From the NCBI RefSeq assembly GCF_020404845.1, contig NZ_JAIOJZ010000011.1, positions 1-64,000 of the forward strand: a stretch of 64,000 nucleotides of DNA. The letters run 5' to 3'. The stretch is from Streptomyces hyderabadensis. Lineage in GTDB: Bacteria; Actinomycetota; Actinomycetes; Streptomycetales; Streptomycetaceae. A model generated the notes under the pieces. The model saw nothing but the letters and a program-made list of their open reading frames with translations. It ran no database searches and was not told the origin of the DNA. The position numbers were made by a program, and so were the translations under genes. Below, one piece after another: positions 48,419 through 57,115 of this stretch; the first letter of the stretch is position 1, and each line of letters starts with the position of its first letter.

Positions 48419-49729
48419 TCAGTCGTCGAGCGCCTCCAGGACGTCGGCGAGGTCGACGAACTTGAAGCCCGTGGCCTCCCGGTCGCCGTCCTCCGGAGCC
48501 ATGTGACCGTCCTGGACGACGAGCAGACCGTTCGGGTACCTGCTGCCGAGGGGCTCGGCGAGTACGTCCGCGCCGTCGCACTCCTCGGAACCGTCCAGCG
48601 ACTCGGACGCGGCACCCACCCGGAAGCCGCCCTCGTACTCGTGGTCGTCGGAACGTTCGCGGTCGTAGGCGACGAAGGTGTCGTCGCCCTGGCTGGAGGC
48701 GAGAAGGTAGCCGTCCCCGTCGTCCTGCTTCAGCAGGGTGAGGCCCTCGACGTCCGCCGACACCCGCTCACCCCCGAAGCCGGGGTCCTCCCCCGCCGCA
48801 CACTCGTCGGACGCCTCGTCGTAGGTGGCCGGCACGCCGTACTCGCGGACCTTGTCCTGCAGGACGGGAGCGCCCTTGAGGCCGGCCGGCATACGCCAGA
48901 TGCCCACGTCCTCCTGCCCGGCGAAGAGGGTACCCGTCTCCGGGTCGACGACCATGCCCTCGACCTGCGGTCCTTCGCCGGGCTCCGCGCAGGGGGACCA
49001 CCGCGTGCCGTCGGGCATCGTGAAGGCGGCGGGCAGGGCCAGGGTGCGGACCTTGCGGTAGGACACCTTGCCGTCGCGCTCGGCGGTCAGCTCCAGCAGC
49101 GCGATGCGGGTGGTGGCGTTCTGGCTGACCAGGGCGTAGGACCTGCCGGTCGCGGAGTCGGTGTACGTGGCCAGGCCGTAGGCGGTGCGCTCCTCGTTGA
49201 CCTCCTCCTGCGAACCGGAGAAGATCCACGGCGCCGAGGGGTCCGTGACGTCGGTGAGCGGGGCGCCCGGCCGGTCACCGTCGACGCGGTAGATGCGCAG
49301 CTTGTCGCTGCCGCGGTCGCTGACGACCGCCAGGTCCGTGGTGCCGGAGCCCAAGGGCGTGCCGTGCACCAGGTCGACGTTGTTGAAGCGGCCGGGAGCG
49401 TCGTCCGCTCCGGGCGCCGCGGGCGCGGGGACCGACTGCACCTGCCGGGCGTCGAGGTCGTAGACCCGCAGGCCGCCCTCCTTGGCCGTGGCGATGACGA
49501 GGCTCGCGTCCGGGTCGGCGGGGTTGCGCCAGATCGCCGGGTCGTCCGCGTTCGCGTTGCCGCCCTCGTCGTCGTCGAACAGCGCGGCGGTCTCGGCCCG
49601 GGGCAGGACCTCGGGCGGTGCGGCGAGCGCCGAGGCCTGCGCCGAGGGTACGGCCGCGACAGCGGCGGTGAGCACCAGGGTCGCCGTCGCCGCGACGGCA
49701 CTGGAACGGCGTCGTGTGAACGCGTGCAC
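48419..49729 (-). CDS. Secreted beta-propeller phytase
   Basis: Secreted calcium-dependent phosphatase of 436 residues that releases phosphate from phytate. A Sec signal (RRRSSAVAATATLVLTAAVAAVPSAQA) precedes the six-bladed propeller with family strings DDPAIWRNPADPDASLVIATAKEGGLRVYDL, NNVDLV, AVVSDRG and a late VEGLTL. The final blade ends LLVVQDG...FKFVDLADVL. The start is ATG 49729 with AAGGAG upstream. It stands alone, suggesting control by phosphate; no PHO box is evident by eye. Confidence 0.93.
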   Translation of the reverse strand: MHAFTRRRSSAVAATATLVLTAAVAAVPSAQASALAAPPEVLPRAETAALFDDDEGGNANADDPAIWRNPADPDASLVIATAKEGGLRVYDLDARQVQSVPAPAAPGADDAPGRFNNVDLVHGTPLGSGTTDLAVVSDRGSDKLRIYRVDGDRPGAPLTDVTDPSAPWIFSGSQEEVNEERTAYGLATYTDSATGRSYALVSQNATTRIALLELTAERDGKVSYRKVRTLALPAAFTMPDGTRWSPCAEPGEGPQVEGMVVDPETGTLFAGQEDVGIWRMPAGLKGAPVLQDKVREYGVPATYDEASDECAAGEDPGFGGERVSADVEGLTLLKQDDGDGYLLASSQGDDTFVAYDRERSDDHEYEGGFRVGAASESLDGSEECDGADVLAEPLGSRYPNGLLVVQDGHMAPEDGDREATGFKFVDLADVLEALDD

Positions 49730-50066
49730 GGGCTGTCTCCTTCGTCAGGGAGCGGGCGGGGCCGGCGCGTATCCGCGTCGGGCTCGACCGCACCCACCAC
49801 TGGGACGACGTCACATGATCGAGAACGCGGGCGGAGAGCGAGCGTCGCCCGGGCGACCCGCCGCCGACGGATCCGTGGCGGAGGGGTGAACGAAGCCCCC
49901 GCTCCCGCGGGAATCGCCGTGTTCGCCCCGGCGCCCCGGTGGGCCCCGGGCACCCCCGGGCGGGTCGGGTCCGCCGCCCGGCCCATCCCCGGTGGCCGAT
50001 CACTGCTCCCGGTGCCGAAACTGTTCCGTACTCCCCCGTTGCGCCCCGCTGGAGGCCCGAGCCCCC
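49730..50066. other. Divergent promoter region, phytase / PP2C phosphatase
   Basis: 337 bp, very GC-rich, with no convincing coding region. It must hold promoters for both flanking genes. The strongest features are runs of G/C with small self-complementary stretches (such as GGGCCCCGGG near 49940-49950). I see no clear -10/-35 pair. Confidence 0.4.
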
Positions 50067-51785
50067 ATGGATGACCTGCCCCCGGCGCCCGACGCACGGG
50101 CCCGTCTGGAACTGAGGGCGATCAGGGAGCTGCTGCGGTCCCAGCGGCGCCGCATCCGCGCCTATCCCCGGGGGCACGGGCCCCCGCCCGGCGAGCCGGG
50201 CCGGCCGAGGACGCTGCCGGGCACCGGGTTCCCCACGGGCCGCGAGGTGCTCGACGCCCTTCCCGTGCCCGCCCTGCTGCTGACCCCCGTGTGCGGGGAG
50301 GCCGGGGACGTCGTCGATGTCCACTGCACGAGCCACAACGCGGCAGCGGTCGCCTACGTGGCCGAGCGGTTTCCCGGCAGCCCGCTCCCCCGGTGGCCGG
50401 GTCCGGTGTCGTTGTACGAGCGGCTGCCCTCCCTCCACCGGACGCCCGTCCCCCGGATGATCAGCCGCGCCCACCACGACCGGGACGCCCAGGGGCCCGA
50501 AGCCGTCGAGTGGGTCGTCAACGGTCCATCAGGTCCGGTGCGGCTCATCGCCGATGTCCGGGTGAGCCCCTGCGGTGACCAACTGCTGCTCACCTGGGAA
50601 CGCGGCCACCGTCTCCTCATGGCCGCCGCGGCGCAGCGGCTGGTGCGCACCTGCTGGGCGGAGTGGAATCTCGGGGACGACGGCGTCGAACCCTCCCGGG
50701 GGTTCCGCCAGGCACTCGGGCTGCCGGAGAACGGCCCGCTGCCCACCCTGGCCGACCTGGCCGGCGCCGCCACGCCGGAGAGCCTGCCGGGCCTCTACCA
50801 GATGCTCTACGAGGTCACCCTGCGCAAGCGGACGGCCGACTGCTACCTGCGCCTGCGCAGCACGCCCGGCCGGATCACCCGGATGACCGCCGAACCCGTA
50901 CGGATCGCTCCCGGCAGTCTGGTGTGGGGCGTCCGCGCCGTGTTCACCGACGTCACCGCCGAGCGCCTGCGCCGGGAGTCGGCGGACCACGCCGAGCGGG
51001 AAGCACACCGTCAGCGCCAGCACGCCAGGACTCTCGGCGAGGTCGCGGAGGCCCTGCGGGAAGCGGTGCTCCCCCAGTTCCACGACGAGCCGGCCGCCTA
51101 CGGTCTGCAGGCGACGGTCGTGTACCGGCCCGACGCCCGCGAGGCCGGAGTGGGAGGAGACTGGTACAAGGTCCGCACACTGCCCGACGACCGGCTGCTC
51201 GTGGCGCTCGGCGACGCCCGGGGACACGGACTGGCCGCGGTCACCCTGATGGCGAAACTGCGTTATGCGCTGGCCGGACTCGCCTACACGGAGCAGCCCG
51301 TCGAGCAACTGACGTACTGGCTGAACGACACCGCGTGCGCGGACGGCATCGAGTCCACCGCCACCGCCGTCATCGCCCGGTACCACCCCGAGCGGTCGCT
51401 GCTGCGCTGGACCTGCGCCGGACATCCCAACCCGGTGCTGCTCCGCGACGGACGCGCCACCCCCCTGCCCTCCCCCGCCGGCGGACCGGGACTCCCTCTC
51501 GGCGTCCTGCCCGGCACGGAATACACCGCCGCCGTGGCGCCGCTGCGGACCGGCGACATCGTCCTCATGTACTCGGACGGCCTGACCGAACGGCGGGACA
51601 GCGATCCCGACCAGGACACCCTGCGCCTGCTCGACGCCGCCACGCTCTCCCTGCGGACGAAAGCCCCCGGCCCCGGACTGGACGAGCTGCACGGCTACGC
51701 CGAGGACCTCGTGGCGCGCCTGGACGGCCCGCACCGCACCGACGACGCCACTCTCCTCGTCCTGCGGCGCACCACTCCGCCCTAG
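50067..51785 (+). CDS. SpoIIE-type PP2C serine phosphatase with PAS-like region
   Basis: Cytosolic phosphatase of 572 residues that likely dephosphorylates an anti-sigma-factor antagonist. The C-terminal ~230 residues carry the SpoIIE/PP2C metal motifs: GVGGDWYKV, VALGDARGHGLAA, WTCAGHPNPVLLRDG, DIVLMYSDGLTERRD and a final RTDDATLLVLRR. Upstream is a PAS-like region followed by a helical linker HAEREAHRQRQHARTLGEVAEALREAVLP. No kinase domain or membrane segment is seen. The start is ATG 50067 with GGAGG eleven bases upstream. Confidence 0.92.
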   Translation: MDDLPPAPDARARLELRAIRELLRSQRRRIRAYPRGHGPPPGEPGRPRTLPGTGFPTGREVLDALPVPALLLTPVCGEAGDVVDVHCTSHNAAAVAYVAERFPGSPLPRWPGPVSLYERLPSLHRTPVPRMISRAHHDRDAQGPEAVEWVVNGPSGPVRLIADVRVSPCGDQLLLTWERGHRLLMAAAAQRLVRTCWAEWNLGDDGVEPSRGFRQALGLPENGPLPTLADLAGAATPESLPGLYQMLYEVTLRKRTADCYLRLRSTPGRITRMTAEPVRIAPGSLVWGVRAVFTDVTAERLRRESADHAEREAHRQRQHARTLGEVAEALREAVLPQFHDEPAAYGLQATVVYRPDAREAGVGGDWYKVRTLPDDRLLVALGDARGHGLAAVTLMAKLRYALAGLAYTEQPVEQLTYWLNDTACADGIESTATAVIARYHPERSLLRWTCAGHPNPVLLRDGRATPLPSPAGGPGLPLGVLPGTEYTAAVAPLRTGDIVLMYSDGLTERRDSDPDQDTLRLLDAATLSLRTKAPGPGLDELHGYAEDLVARLDGPHRTDDATLLVLRRTTPP

Positions 51786-51814
51786 GCTCCCCCGACCACC
51801 AGCCGCCGCGCAGC

Positions 51815-51837
51815 GGTGGCCGGCCGGCGGGGCCACC
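51815..51837. terminator. Hairpin between PP2C gene and LysR gene
   Basis: 7-bp stem GGTGGCC/GGCCACC with a 9-nt GC loop, between convergent stops at 51785 and 51846. Confidence 0.45.
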
Positions 51838-51845
51838 CGTCCGTC

Positions 51846-52760
51846 TCACTCTCCGTCGGGGCCGCGCAGTGCGGTCCGTGCCAGGTCGCGCAGCCACATG
51901 TGCGCGGGGTCGCTGTCGTAGCGCTGGTGCCACGACAGGTACACCGGGGCCGGCGGCAGCTCGACCGGCAGGTGCAGGACGGTCAGGCCGAAAGCCGTGG
52001 CTGCCGGGCGCATCGTGATCTCGGGGACGGTGAGCAGGAAGTCGGAGTCGCGCGCGAACGCGAAGGCGGCCGCCTCGGTGGGCGCGGCCGCCACCACCTG
52101 CCGGCTGAGGCCCAGCTCGGTGAAGGCGTCGTCGAGGGCGTTGCCGAGATGGCCGCGCCGCGAGACGGTGATGTGCTCGGCCGCGGCGTACTGCGCGGCG
52201 GTGACCGTCCCGGCGCGGGTCAGCGGGTGTCCTTGACGTACCACGATCACGTGCCGGCTCTCCGTCACGTGCTCGGCCCGGATGTCCGGCGTGGCCGGGC
52301 GGTCCGCGTTGGCCTCCAGGTCGACCTGAGCGCGCCGCAACTCGGGTGTGTCCACGCTCGATTCGGCGATGAAGCGCAGTCGCACCCCCGGTGCCTGGCT
52401 GCGCGCGGCGGACAGGAGCGTGGGCCCGCCGAGGGTGACCAGGGAATCGTGCCAGCGGAGCGTGAAGGTGCGGTCCAAGGAGTCGAGGTCGAGCTCGCGG
52501 CTGGGCGCCAGCACGGTCCGGGCCTGCAGCAGCAGGTCGTGCACCTGCTCCCGGACGGCGACCGCGTAGGGCGTCGGGGTCATCACGCGGCCGGTGCGGA
52601 CCAGGATCTGGTCTCCCGTCGTGCGCCGGATCCGGCCGAGGCTCCGGCTCATCGCAGGGGCGGTCACGTGGAGCCGCGCCGCCGCCCCGGCCACGCTGCC
52701 CTCCTCCAGGAGCGCGTCGAGCGCTGTCAGCAGGTTCAAGTCCAATTGCATGGGAGTCAT
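51846..52760 (-). CDS. LysR-family regulator (NodD/NahR-like)
   Basis: Regulator of 304 residues. The helix-turn-helix (LDLNLLTALDALLEEGSVAGAAARLHVTAPAMSRSLGRIRRTTGDQILVRTGRVMTPTPYA) is of the NodD/NahR branch, often tuned to aromatic ligands. The start is ATG 52760 with AAGGAA upstream; ATG 52751 is an alternative. It is divergent from the inositol-monophosphatase-like gene by 124 bp, its likely target. A short TTAGGCGTTCCTTAC-type element lies between them. Confidence 0.91.
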   Translation of the reverse strand: MTPMQLDLNLLTALDALLEEGSVAGAAARLHVTAPAMSRSLGRIRRTTGDQILVRTGRVMTPTPYAVAVREQVHDLLLQARTVLAPSRELDLDSLDRTFTLRWHDSLVTLGGPTLLSAARSQAPGVRLRFIAESSVDTPELRRAQVDLEANADRPATPDIRAEHVTESRHVIVVRQGHPLTRAGTVTAAQYAAAEHITVSRRGHLGNALDDAFTELGLSRQVVAAAPTEAAAFAFARDSDFLLTVPEITMRPAATAFGLTVLHLPVELPPAPVYLSWHQRYDSDPAHMWLRDLARTALRGPDGE

Positions 52761-52884
52761 GTTAGGCGTTCCTTACATGCACTTGTTGTTAATCGGCCGG
52801 GCCCCTACCGTCGAGATGCGGGAACGGAGCGGCAACGCGGCTCGCCACCCGCCCCACACCCCCCTTCTTCGACGGGAGACAGTC

Positions 52885-53742
52885 ATGTCCGAAACGACAC
52901 GCAGCACCCTTGCGGCAGCCCAAGCGGCAGCCGCAGCAGGAGTCGGGGAAGGGGCCTCGGCCGACGCCGTCGTGCTCGCACGGACCTCGGACGCCGTTCG
53001 TGCGGCGGGTACGGTCCTGCGGGAGCGGTTCGGCGATGTGGTGCGCCACGAGAGCCGTGCGGAGCTGATGCGGGCTCTCGCCGCCAACGACGAGGCGGTG
53101 CTCGCAGTGCTGAGGCCCCGCCTCACGCTCCTGCGGCCCGGCGCCCGCTGGGTGGCGGACGAACTGCAGGGCGGCTCACTGCCTCCGGGCGAGTGGTGGC
53201 TGGTGGATCCGGCCGAGGGCAACGTCAACCACCTGCACGGACTGCCGGAGTGGGCGGTCACCGCCACCCTCGTGCGCGAGAACCGTCCGGTGCTCACCGT
53301 GGTTCACCTGCCGTTGACCGGTGAGACCTACACGGCGCTCGCCGGTGCCGGCGCCCACCTGGACGGCCGGGCCCTGCGGGTGTCGGAGCAGACCGACCTC
53401 GGGCTCGCTCTCGTGGCCACCAGCCAGGCCAGGCCGGACGAGGACGCGAGCACCGTGCGGCGCATCGGCTCCTCGGTCACCGCGATGCTCCTCGACGCGC
53501 TCGTGGTGCGCACGTCCGTGCCGGCGACCCTGCACCTGCTGTCCGTGGCCGCCGGCCGGATCGACGCCTTCTGGCAGTTCGCCGGCGCTCGCGCGGACCT
53601 GCTTCCCGGGGCACTTCTCGTCTCCGAGGCCGGTGGCCGGATCACCGACGCCGAAGGGCGCGCGTGGACGCCGGAGAGCGACAGCTTCCTGGCCACCGCC
53701 CCCGGAGTGCACGCGGCCGCCGTCGCCACCCTGACCCGTTGA
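52885..53742 (+). CDS. Inositol-monophosphatase-family protein with altered metal motif
   Basis: Protein of 285 residues with the inositol-monophosphatase/CysQ fold. The hallmark DPLDGTxNF reads DPAEGNVNHLHG here (Asp108, Glu111 replacing the second Asp). An upstream acidic residue is kept as Glu93 in WVADEL, and the late Asp plus EAGG signature are kept in ARADLLPGALLVSEAGG. Metal binding is thus possible but altered. The start is ATG 52885 with CGGGAG. An F420-reductase-like gene follows 41 bp later, so the two form an operon divergent from a LysR gene. Confidence 0.85.
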   Translation: MSETTRSTLAAAQAAAAAGVGEGASADAVVLARTSDAVRAAGTVLRERFGDVVRHESRAELMRALAANDEAVLAVLRPRLTLLRPGARWVADELQGGSLPPGEWWLVDPAEGNVNHLHGLPEWAVTATLVRENRPVLTVVHLPLTGETYTALAGAGAHLDGRALRVSEQTDLGLALVATSQARPDEDASTVRRIGSSVTAMLLDALVVRTSVPATLHLLSVAAGRIDAFWQFAGARADLLPGALLVSEAGGRITDAEGRAWTPESDSFLATAPGVHAAAVATLTR

Positions 53743-53783
53743 CCACCGCAACAGATCATCACCAACGAAAGGACCGGATCACC

Positions 53784-54380
53784 ATGGACCGGATCGCAGT
53801 TCTCGGAAACGGCCGAGTCGGCGCCAACCTGAGCGCGGCGCTGTCCCGGGCCGGGCACGAGGTGGCCGTCGGGGGACGTGCCCCCGGCTCGGCGGCCGAC
53901 AACGCCCGGAAGGCGCGCATCGTCATCAACGCCACACCCGGCGACAGCTCACTGGAGCGGCTGGCCGCTCTGCGCGAGGAGTTGCGGGGAAAGATCCTCG
54001 TGGACCTGGCCAACGCCACCGTCGACGGCCCCGACGGACTGCCCGCCGAGCTGCTCTACCCCGGCTCCAGCCTCGCCGAGCAGCTGCAGGACGCGCTGCC
54101 GGACACCCACGTCGTCAAGACGCTCAACACGATGCTCTACCCGGTGATGACGGCACCGGCCGCCCTCACGCAGCGGCCGACGGCCTTCCTCTCCGGCGAG
54201 AGCGCGGAGGCCAAGCAGGTCGTCCTGGGGCTCCTGGGAGACCTGGGATGGCCGCCGGAATGGGTCACGGACCTCGGCGGGATCAGGACCGCCCGGGCCA
54301 CCGAGGCCGCGGTGCTCTTCGTCCCGCATGTGATCCGCTCCGCCGGATTCGCGCCCTTCGCCGTGTCGATCGCCCGCTGA
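53784..54380 (+). CDS. NADPH-dependent F420-reductase-like NAD(P)-binding protein
   Basis: Dinucleotide-binding protein of 198 residues. The N-terminal Rossmann loop IAVLGNGRVGANLSAALSRAGHEVAVGGR is followed by the conserved VKTLNTM segment and a helical end. This is the family of NADPH:F420 oxidoreductases and related single-domain reductases, many of unknown substrate. The start is ATG 53784 with AAAGGA. It forms an operon with the phosphatase-like gene in front, which suggests a shared small-molecule pathway that I cannot name. Confidence 0.88.
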   Translation: MDRIAVLGNGRVGANLSAALSRAGHEVAVGGRAPGSAADNARKARIVINATPGDSSLERLAALREELRGKILVDLANATVDGPDGLPAELLYPGSSLAEQLQDALPDTHVVKTLNTMLYPVMTAPAALTQRPTAFLSGESAEAKQVVLGLLGDLGWPPEWVTDLGGIRTARATEAAVLFVPHVIRSAGFAPFAVSIAR

Positions 54381-54396
54381 CGCGGGAGCAGCATGC

Positions 54397-55164
54397 TCAC
54401 GTCGCTCCGTCCGGCCTGGGGGAGGGCAGGTCTGCGGCCAGCTGCGCGTACGCCTGCCACCCGGGGGTGGTGTACCTGGGTTCCGACTCCCCCGCTGTGA
54501 CGAGCCGGGCGCACTGGACCTCGCTGTCGCCCCGCAGGGTGCGGGTCGCCACCCGTTCGCCGTTGCGGGCTTCGAAGACGTCCACGGTGTACCGGCCCCG
54601 GGCGAACTCGACCGTCTGGGTCACGGGGCCGTAGCCGAGCGGACCGTTGGTGTAGGAACAGCTGATCTCCGTACCCGGCACACTCCCCGAGACCTTGCTG
54701 CACATCACCAGCTGGACCGATTCCGGGGACGGCTCGTGGTCCCGGTCGACCGGTTCCTCCGGGACCGTTCCGGAGGAGGCGTGAGCGGCCCGATCGTCCT
54801 CGACGGCGACCCATGGACGCGAGCGGTCCTCCGGGTCCTGCGGCCGGTAGGAGGCCGCACGCGGGAAGGGCTCACCGCTCTCCCCGCTCCCGTCCTCGCA
54901 CAGCCGGGCGAAGTCGTCGAGATCGCGGGGCAGGTCACCGAGGACGGCGTCGTTGACGGGTGGCAGGAGCATCAGTGCCCACGAGAGCAGGCCCGCGAGC
55001 CCCAGCGCCGCCGTGACACCGAGAAGCCTCCGGGCAAGCCGGCGCGTGTCGCGGAACCGCGGCGTGCGGGTGCCCGCTGGACGGAGTGCCGACGGCCGCA
55101 GCCCGACCGCAGCCGCCGCGACCACGGCACCGGCCAGGAGCGCGGCGAACAGGGACCAAGACAC
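54397..55164 (-). CDS. Hypothetical membrane protein with extracytoplasmic domain
   Basis: Unrecognised protein of 255 residues. Two hydrophobic segments (SLFAALLAGAVVAAAAVGL near 4-22; LLGVTAALGLAGLLSWALMLL near 48-68) are separated by a basic loop. A polar domain of about 180 residues with three Cys follows, probably outside the cell; two of them could form a disulfide. The start is GTG 55164 with a perfect AGGAGG six bases upstream; the frame stays open beyond but without signal. It converges on the F420-reductase-like gene, 16 bp away. No domain is assigned. Confidence 0.78.
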   Translation of the reverse strand: MSWSLFAALLAGAVVAAAAVGLRPSALRPAGTRTPRFRDTRRLARRLLGVTAALGLAGLLSWALMLLPPVNDAVLGDLPRDLDDFARLCEDGSGESGEPFPRAASYRPQDPEDRSRPWVAVEDDRAAHASSGTVPEEPVDRDHEPSPESVQLVMCSKVSGSVPGTEISCSYTNGPLGYGPVTQTVEFARGRYTVDVFEARNGERVATRTLRGDSEVQCARLVTAGESEPRYTTPGWQAYAQLAADLPSPRPDGAT

Positions 55165-55247
55165 TCCACACCTCCTGGACTGCAGGCCCCAGTGCACCGC
55201 GCTCCCGCATTGTTCACCAAGCGGTGCACGGCACTGAACAACTCCGG

Positions 55248-56123
55248 TCAGTCCTCCTGTGCCTTCCCGGAGCGCCGGCCGCCCGCCGGGGCGGCGCCGC
55301 GGTCCCGTACCGCGGCCGCCGGGTCCCAGCCGCGGCGGGGAACCGCGGCCAGCAGCGCCCGGGTGTACGCGTTCTCGGGCGCGGTCAGCAGGCGCTCGGT
55401 GGGGCCCTGTTCGACGACGGTGCCGCGGCGCATCACCACCGTCTCGTCGGTGACGTGCTGGACGACGGCGAGGTCGTGGCTGATGAAGACGAGGGCCAGA
55501 CCGGTGTCCTGCCGGATGTCGACGAGCAGCCGCAGGATCTGCGACTGGATGGACACGTCCAGGGCGGCCACCGCCTCGTCCAGGACGAGGACGCGCGGGT
55601 TCACCGCCAGGGCCCGGGCGATGGCCAGCCGCTGCTGCTGCCCGCCCGACATCTCGTGCGGGCGGGCTGCGGCCTCGCGGGAGCCGAGGCCCACCCGGTC
55701 GAGGAGTTCCTCGATCCGTCCCTGAGCGCCGGCCGCGTCGTGGAGGCTCAGCGAGGTGGCCAGGCACTGGCGTGCGGTCAGCCGCGGGTCGAGTGAGAGG
55801 TACGGGTCCTGGAAGACCATCTGGATCTCCCTGGCCCGGGCGAGTCGTTCGCCACGGCCGCGGCGTCGCCCCGCCGTCCGGTCCCGGCCGTCGACGCGGA
55901 CCGTTCCCGCGTCGGGTCGGACGAGTCCGACGAGCATGCGTGCCACGGTCGTCTTGCCGGAGCCGGACTCGCCGACGATGCCGATCGATCCGCCCGTCGG
56001 CAGGGTGAACGACACGTCGTTCGCGGCGACCAGGGTGTCCTTGCCGGGGAGGTGGTAGGTCTTGCGCAGCCCGTCGGCGACGAGCAGCGGCTGGGCAGCG
56101 GCCGGGGTTTGAGGGGTGGTCAC
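55248..56123 (-). CDS. Oligopeptide ABC transporter ATPase (OppF/DppF-like)
   Basis: Second ATPase subunit of 291 residues, with Walker A GESGSGKTT, Q-loop QMVFQDPYLSLDPR, signature MSGGQQQRLAIARAL, Walker B VLVLDEAVAALDV and a switch His in FISHDLAVV. The GTG start overlaps the stop of the OppD-like gene (GTGA). It is the last gene of the C45/peptide-import operon. It couples ATP hydrolysis to the permease pair encoded upstream. Confidence 0.94.
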   Translation of the reverse strand: MTTPQTPAAAQPLLVADGLRKTYHLPGKDTLVAANDVSFTLPTGGSIGIVGESGSGKTTVARMLVGLVRPDAGTVRVDGRDRTAGRRRGRGERLARAREIQMVFQDPYLSLDPRLTARQCLATSLSLHDAAGAQGRIEELLDRVGLGSREAAARPHEMSGGQQQRLAIARALAVNPRVLVLDEAVAALDVSIQSQILRLLVDIRQDTGLALVFISHDLAVVQHVTDETVVMRRGTVVEQGPTERLLTAPENAYTRALLAAVPRRGWDPAAAVRDRGAAPAGGRRSGKAQED

Positions 56124-57109
56124 GGGTTGTTCCTCGCAGTCGCTCCGGCGGTGGCCGCCGCCGCTTCGGGCAGCCGGCGGCAGGCGGCCTCGCCGCCGTC
56201 GGGCAGTTCGGTCGCCCGGGGGGTCCACGTCTCGCAGGCGGGCTCGGCCTCGGGGCACCGTGCGGCGAACGGGCAGCCGTCGGCTCTGTCCGCGAGGGAA
56301 GGGGGGCGGCCGGGGATGGGGCGCAGGGGGCGGGAGATGCCGAGTTCGGGCGAGCAGTCGAGCAGTCCGCGGGTGTAGGGGTGGCGGGCGTGGTCGAAGA
56401 GGCTGTGCCCCGTGCGGTGTTCCACGATGCGGCCGGCGTACATGACGTACACGCGGTCGCAGTACGCGGCGGCCAGGTGCAGGTCGTGGGTGATGAACAG
56501 CATGCCCGTCTCGCGTCGGCGTCCCAGGTCGCGCAGCAGGGCGAGGATCTCCGCCTGGGTGGTGACGTCCAGGGCGCTGGTGGACTCGTCGGCCAGGATC
56601 AGGTCGGGGTCGGCGGCCAGTGCGCCGGCGATCACGACGCGTTGGAGCATGCCGCCGGACATCTCGTGCGGGTACTGGCGCAGGCGGCGGGCCGGATCGT
56701 TCAGGCCGACGCGGTCCAGGAGTTCGACGGCGCGGTCGCGGGCGGTGCGGCGGTCGTGGTCGCCGGTGCGCAGGAGGCGTTCGACGAGGAAGTCGCCCAC
56801 GCGGTGGACCGGGTTGAGGGCCGAGCGCGGGTTCTGGTGGATCATCGCCACGCGCCGGGCCCGGTGCTCGCGCAGCGCGGAGCCGGTCATGGTCAGCACG
56901 TCGGCTCCGGCGACCGTCACCCGCCCGTGCGCCGCGGCGTCGTCGGGCAGCACGCGCAGTACGGCCTTGGCGGTGGTGGACTTGCCGGAGCCGGACTCGC
57001 CGACGAGGCCGACGACTTCGCCCGCGGCCACCCGCAGGGACACGTCGGCGAGCAGCGGCCGGGCGGCGCCGGGCAACTGGACGGTGAGTCCGTCGATGTC
57101 GAGCAGCAC
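56120..57109 (-). CDS. Oligopeptide ABC transporter ATPase (OppD/DppD-like)
   Basis: First ATPase subunit of 329 residues. It has Walker A GESGSGKST, Q-loop AMIHQNPRSALNP, signature MSGGMLQRVVIAGAL, Walker B LILADESTSALDV, and the OppD-type C-terminal extension with a Cys cluster (CSPEL...GCPFAARCPEAEPACETW). In some dipeptide importers that cluster holds an iron-sulfur centre. The start is GTG 57109 with AGGAGG spanning the end of the permease gene. Its stop overlaps the next ATPase gene. Confidence 0.94.
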   Translation of the reverse strand: MLLDIDGLTVQLPGAARPLLADVSLRVAAGEVVGLVGESGSGKSTTAKAVLRVLPDDAAAHGRVTVAGADVLTMTGSALREHRARRVAMIHQNPRSALNPVHRVGDFLVERLLRTGDHDRRTARDRAVELLDRVGLNDPARRLRQYPHEMSGGMLQRVVIAGALAADPDLILADESTSALDVTTQAEILALLRDLGRRRETGMLFITHDLHLAAAYCDRVYVMYAGRIVEHRTGHSLFDHARHPYTRGLLDCSPELGISRPLRPIPGRPPSLADRADGCPFAARCPEAEPACETWTPRATELPDGGEAACRRLPEAAAATAGATARNNP

Positions 57110-57115
57110 GGGTGG

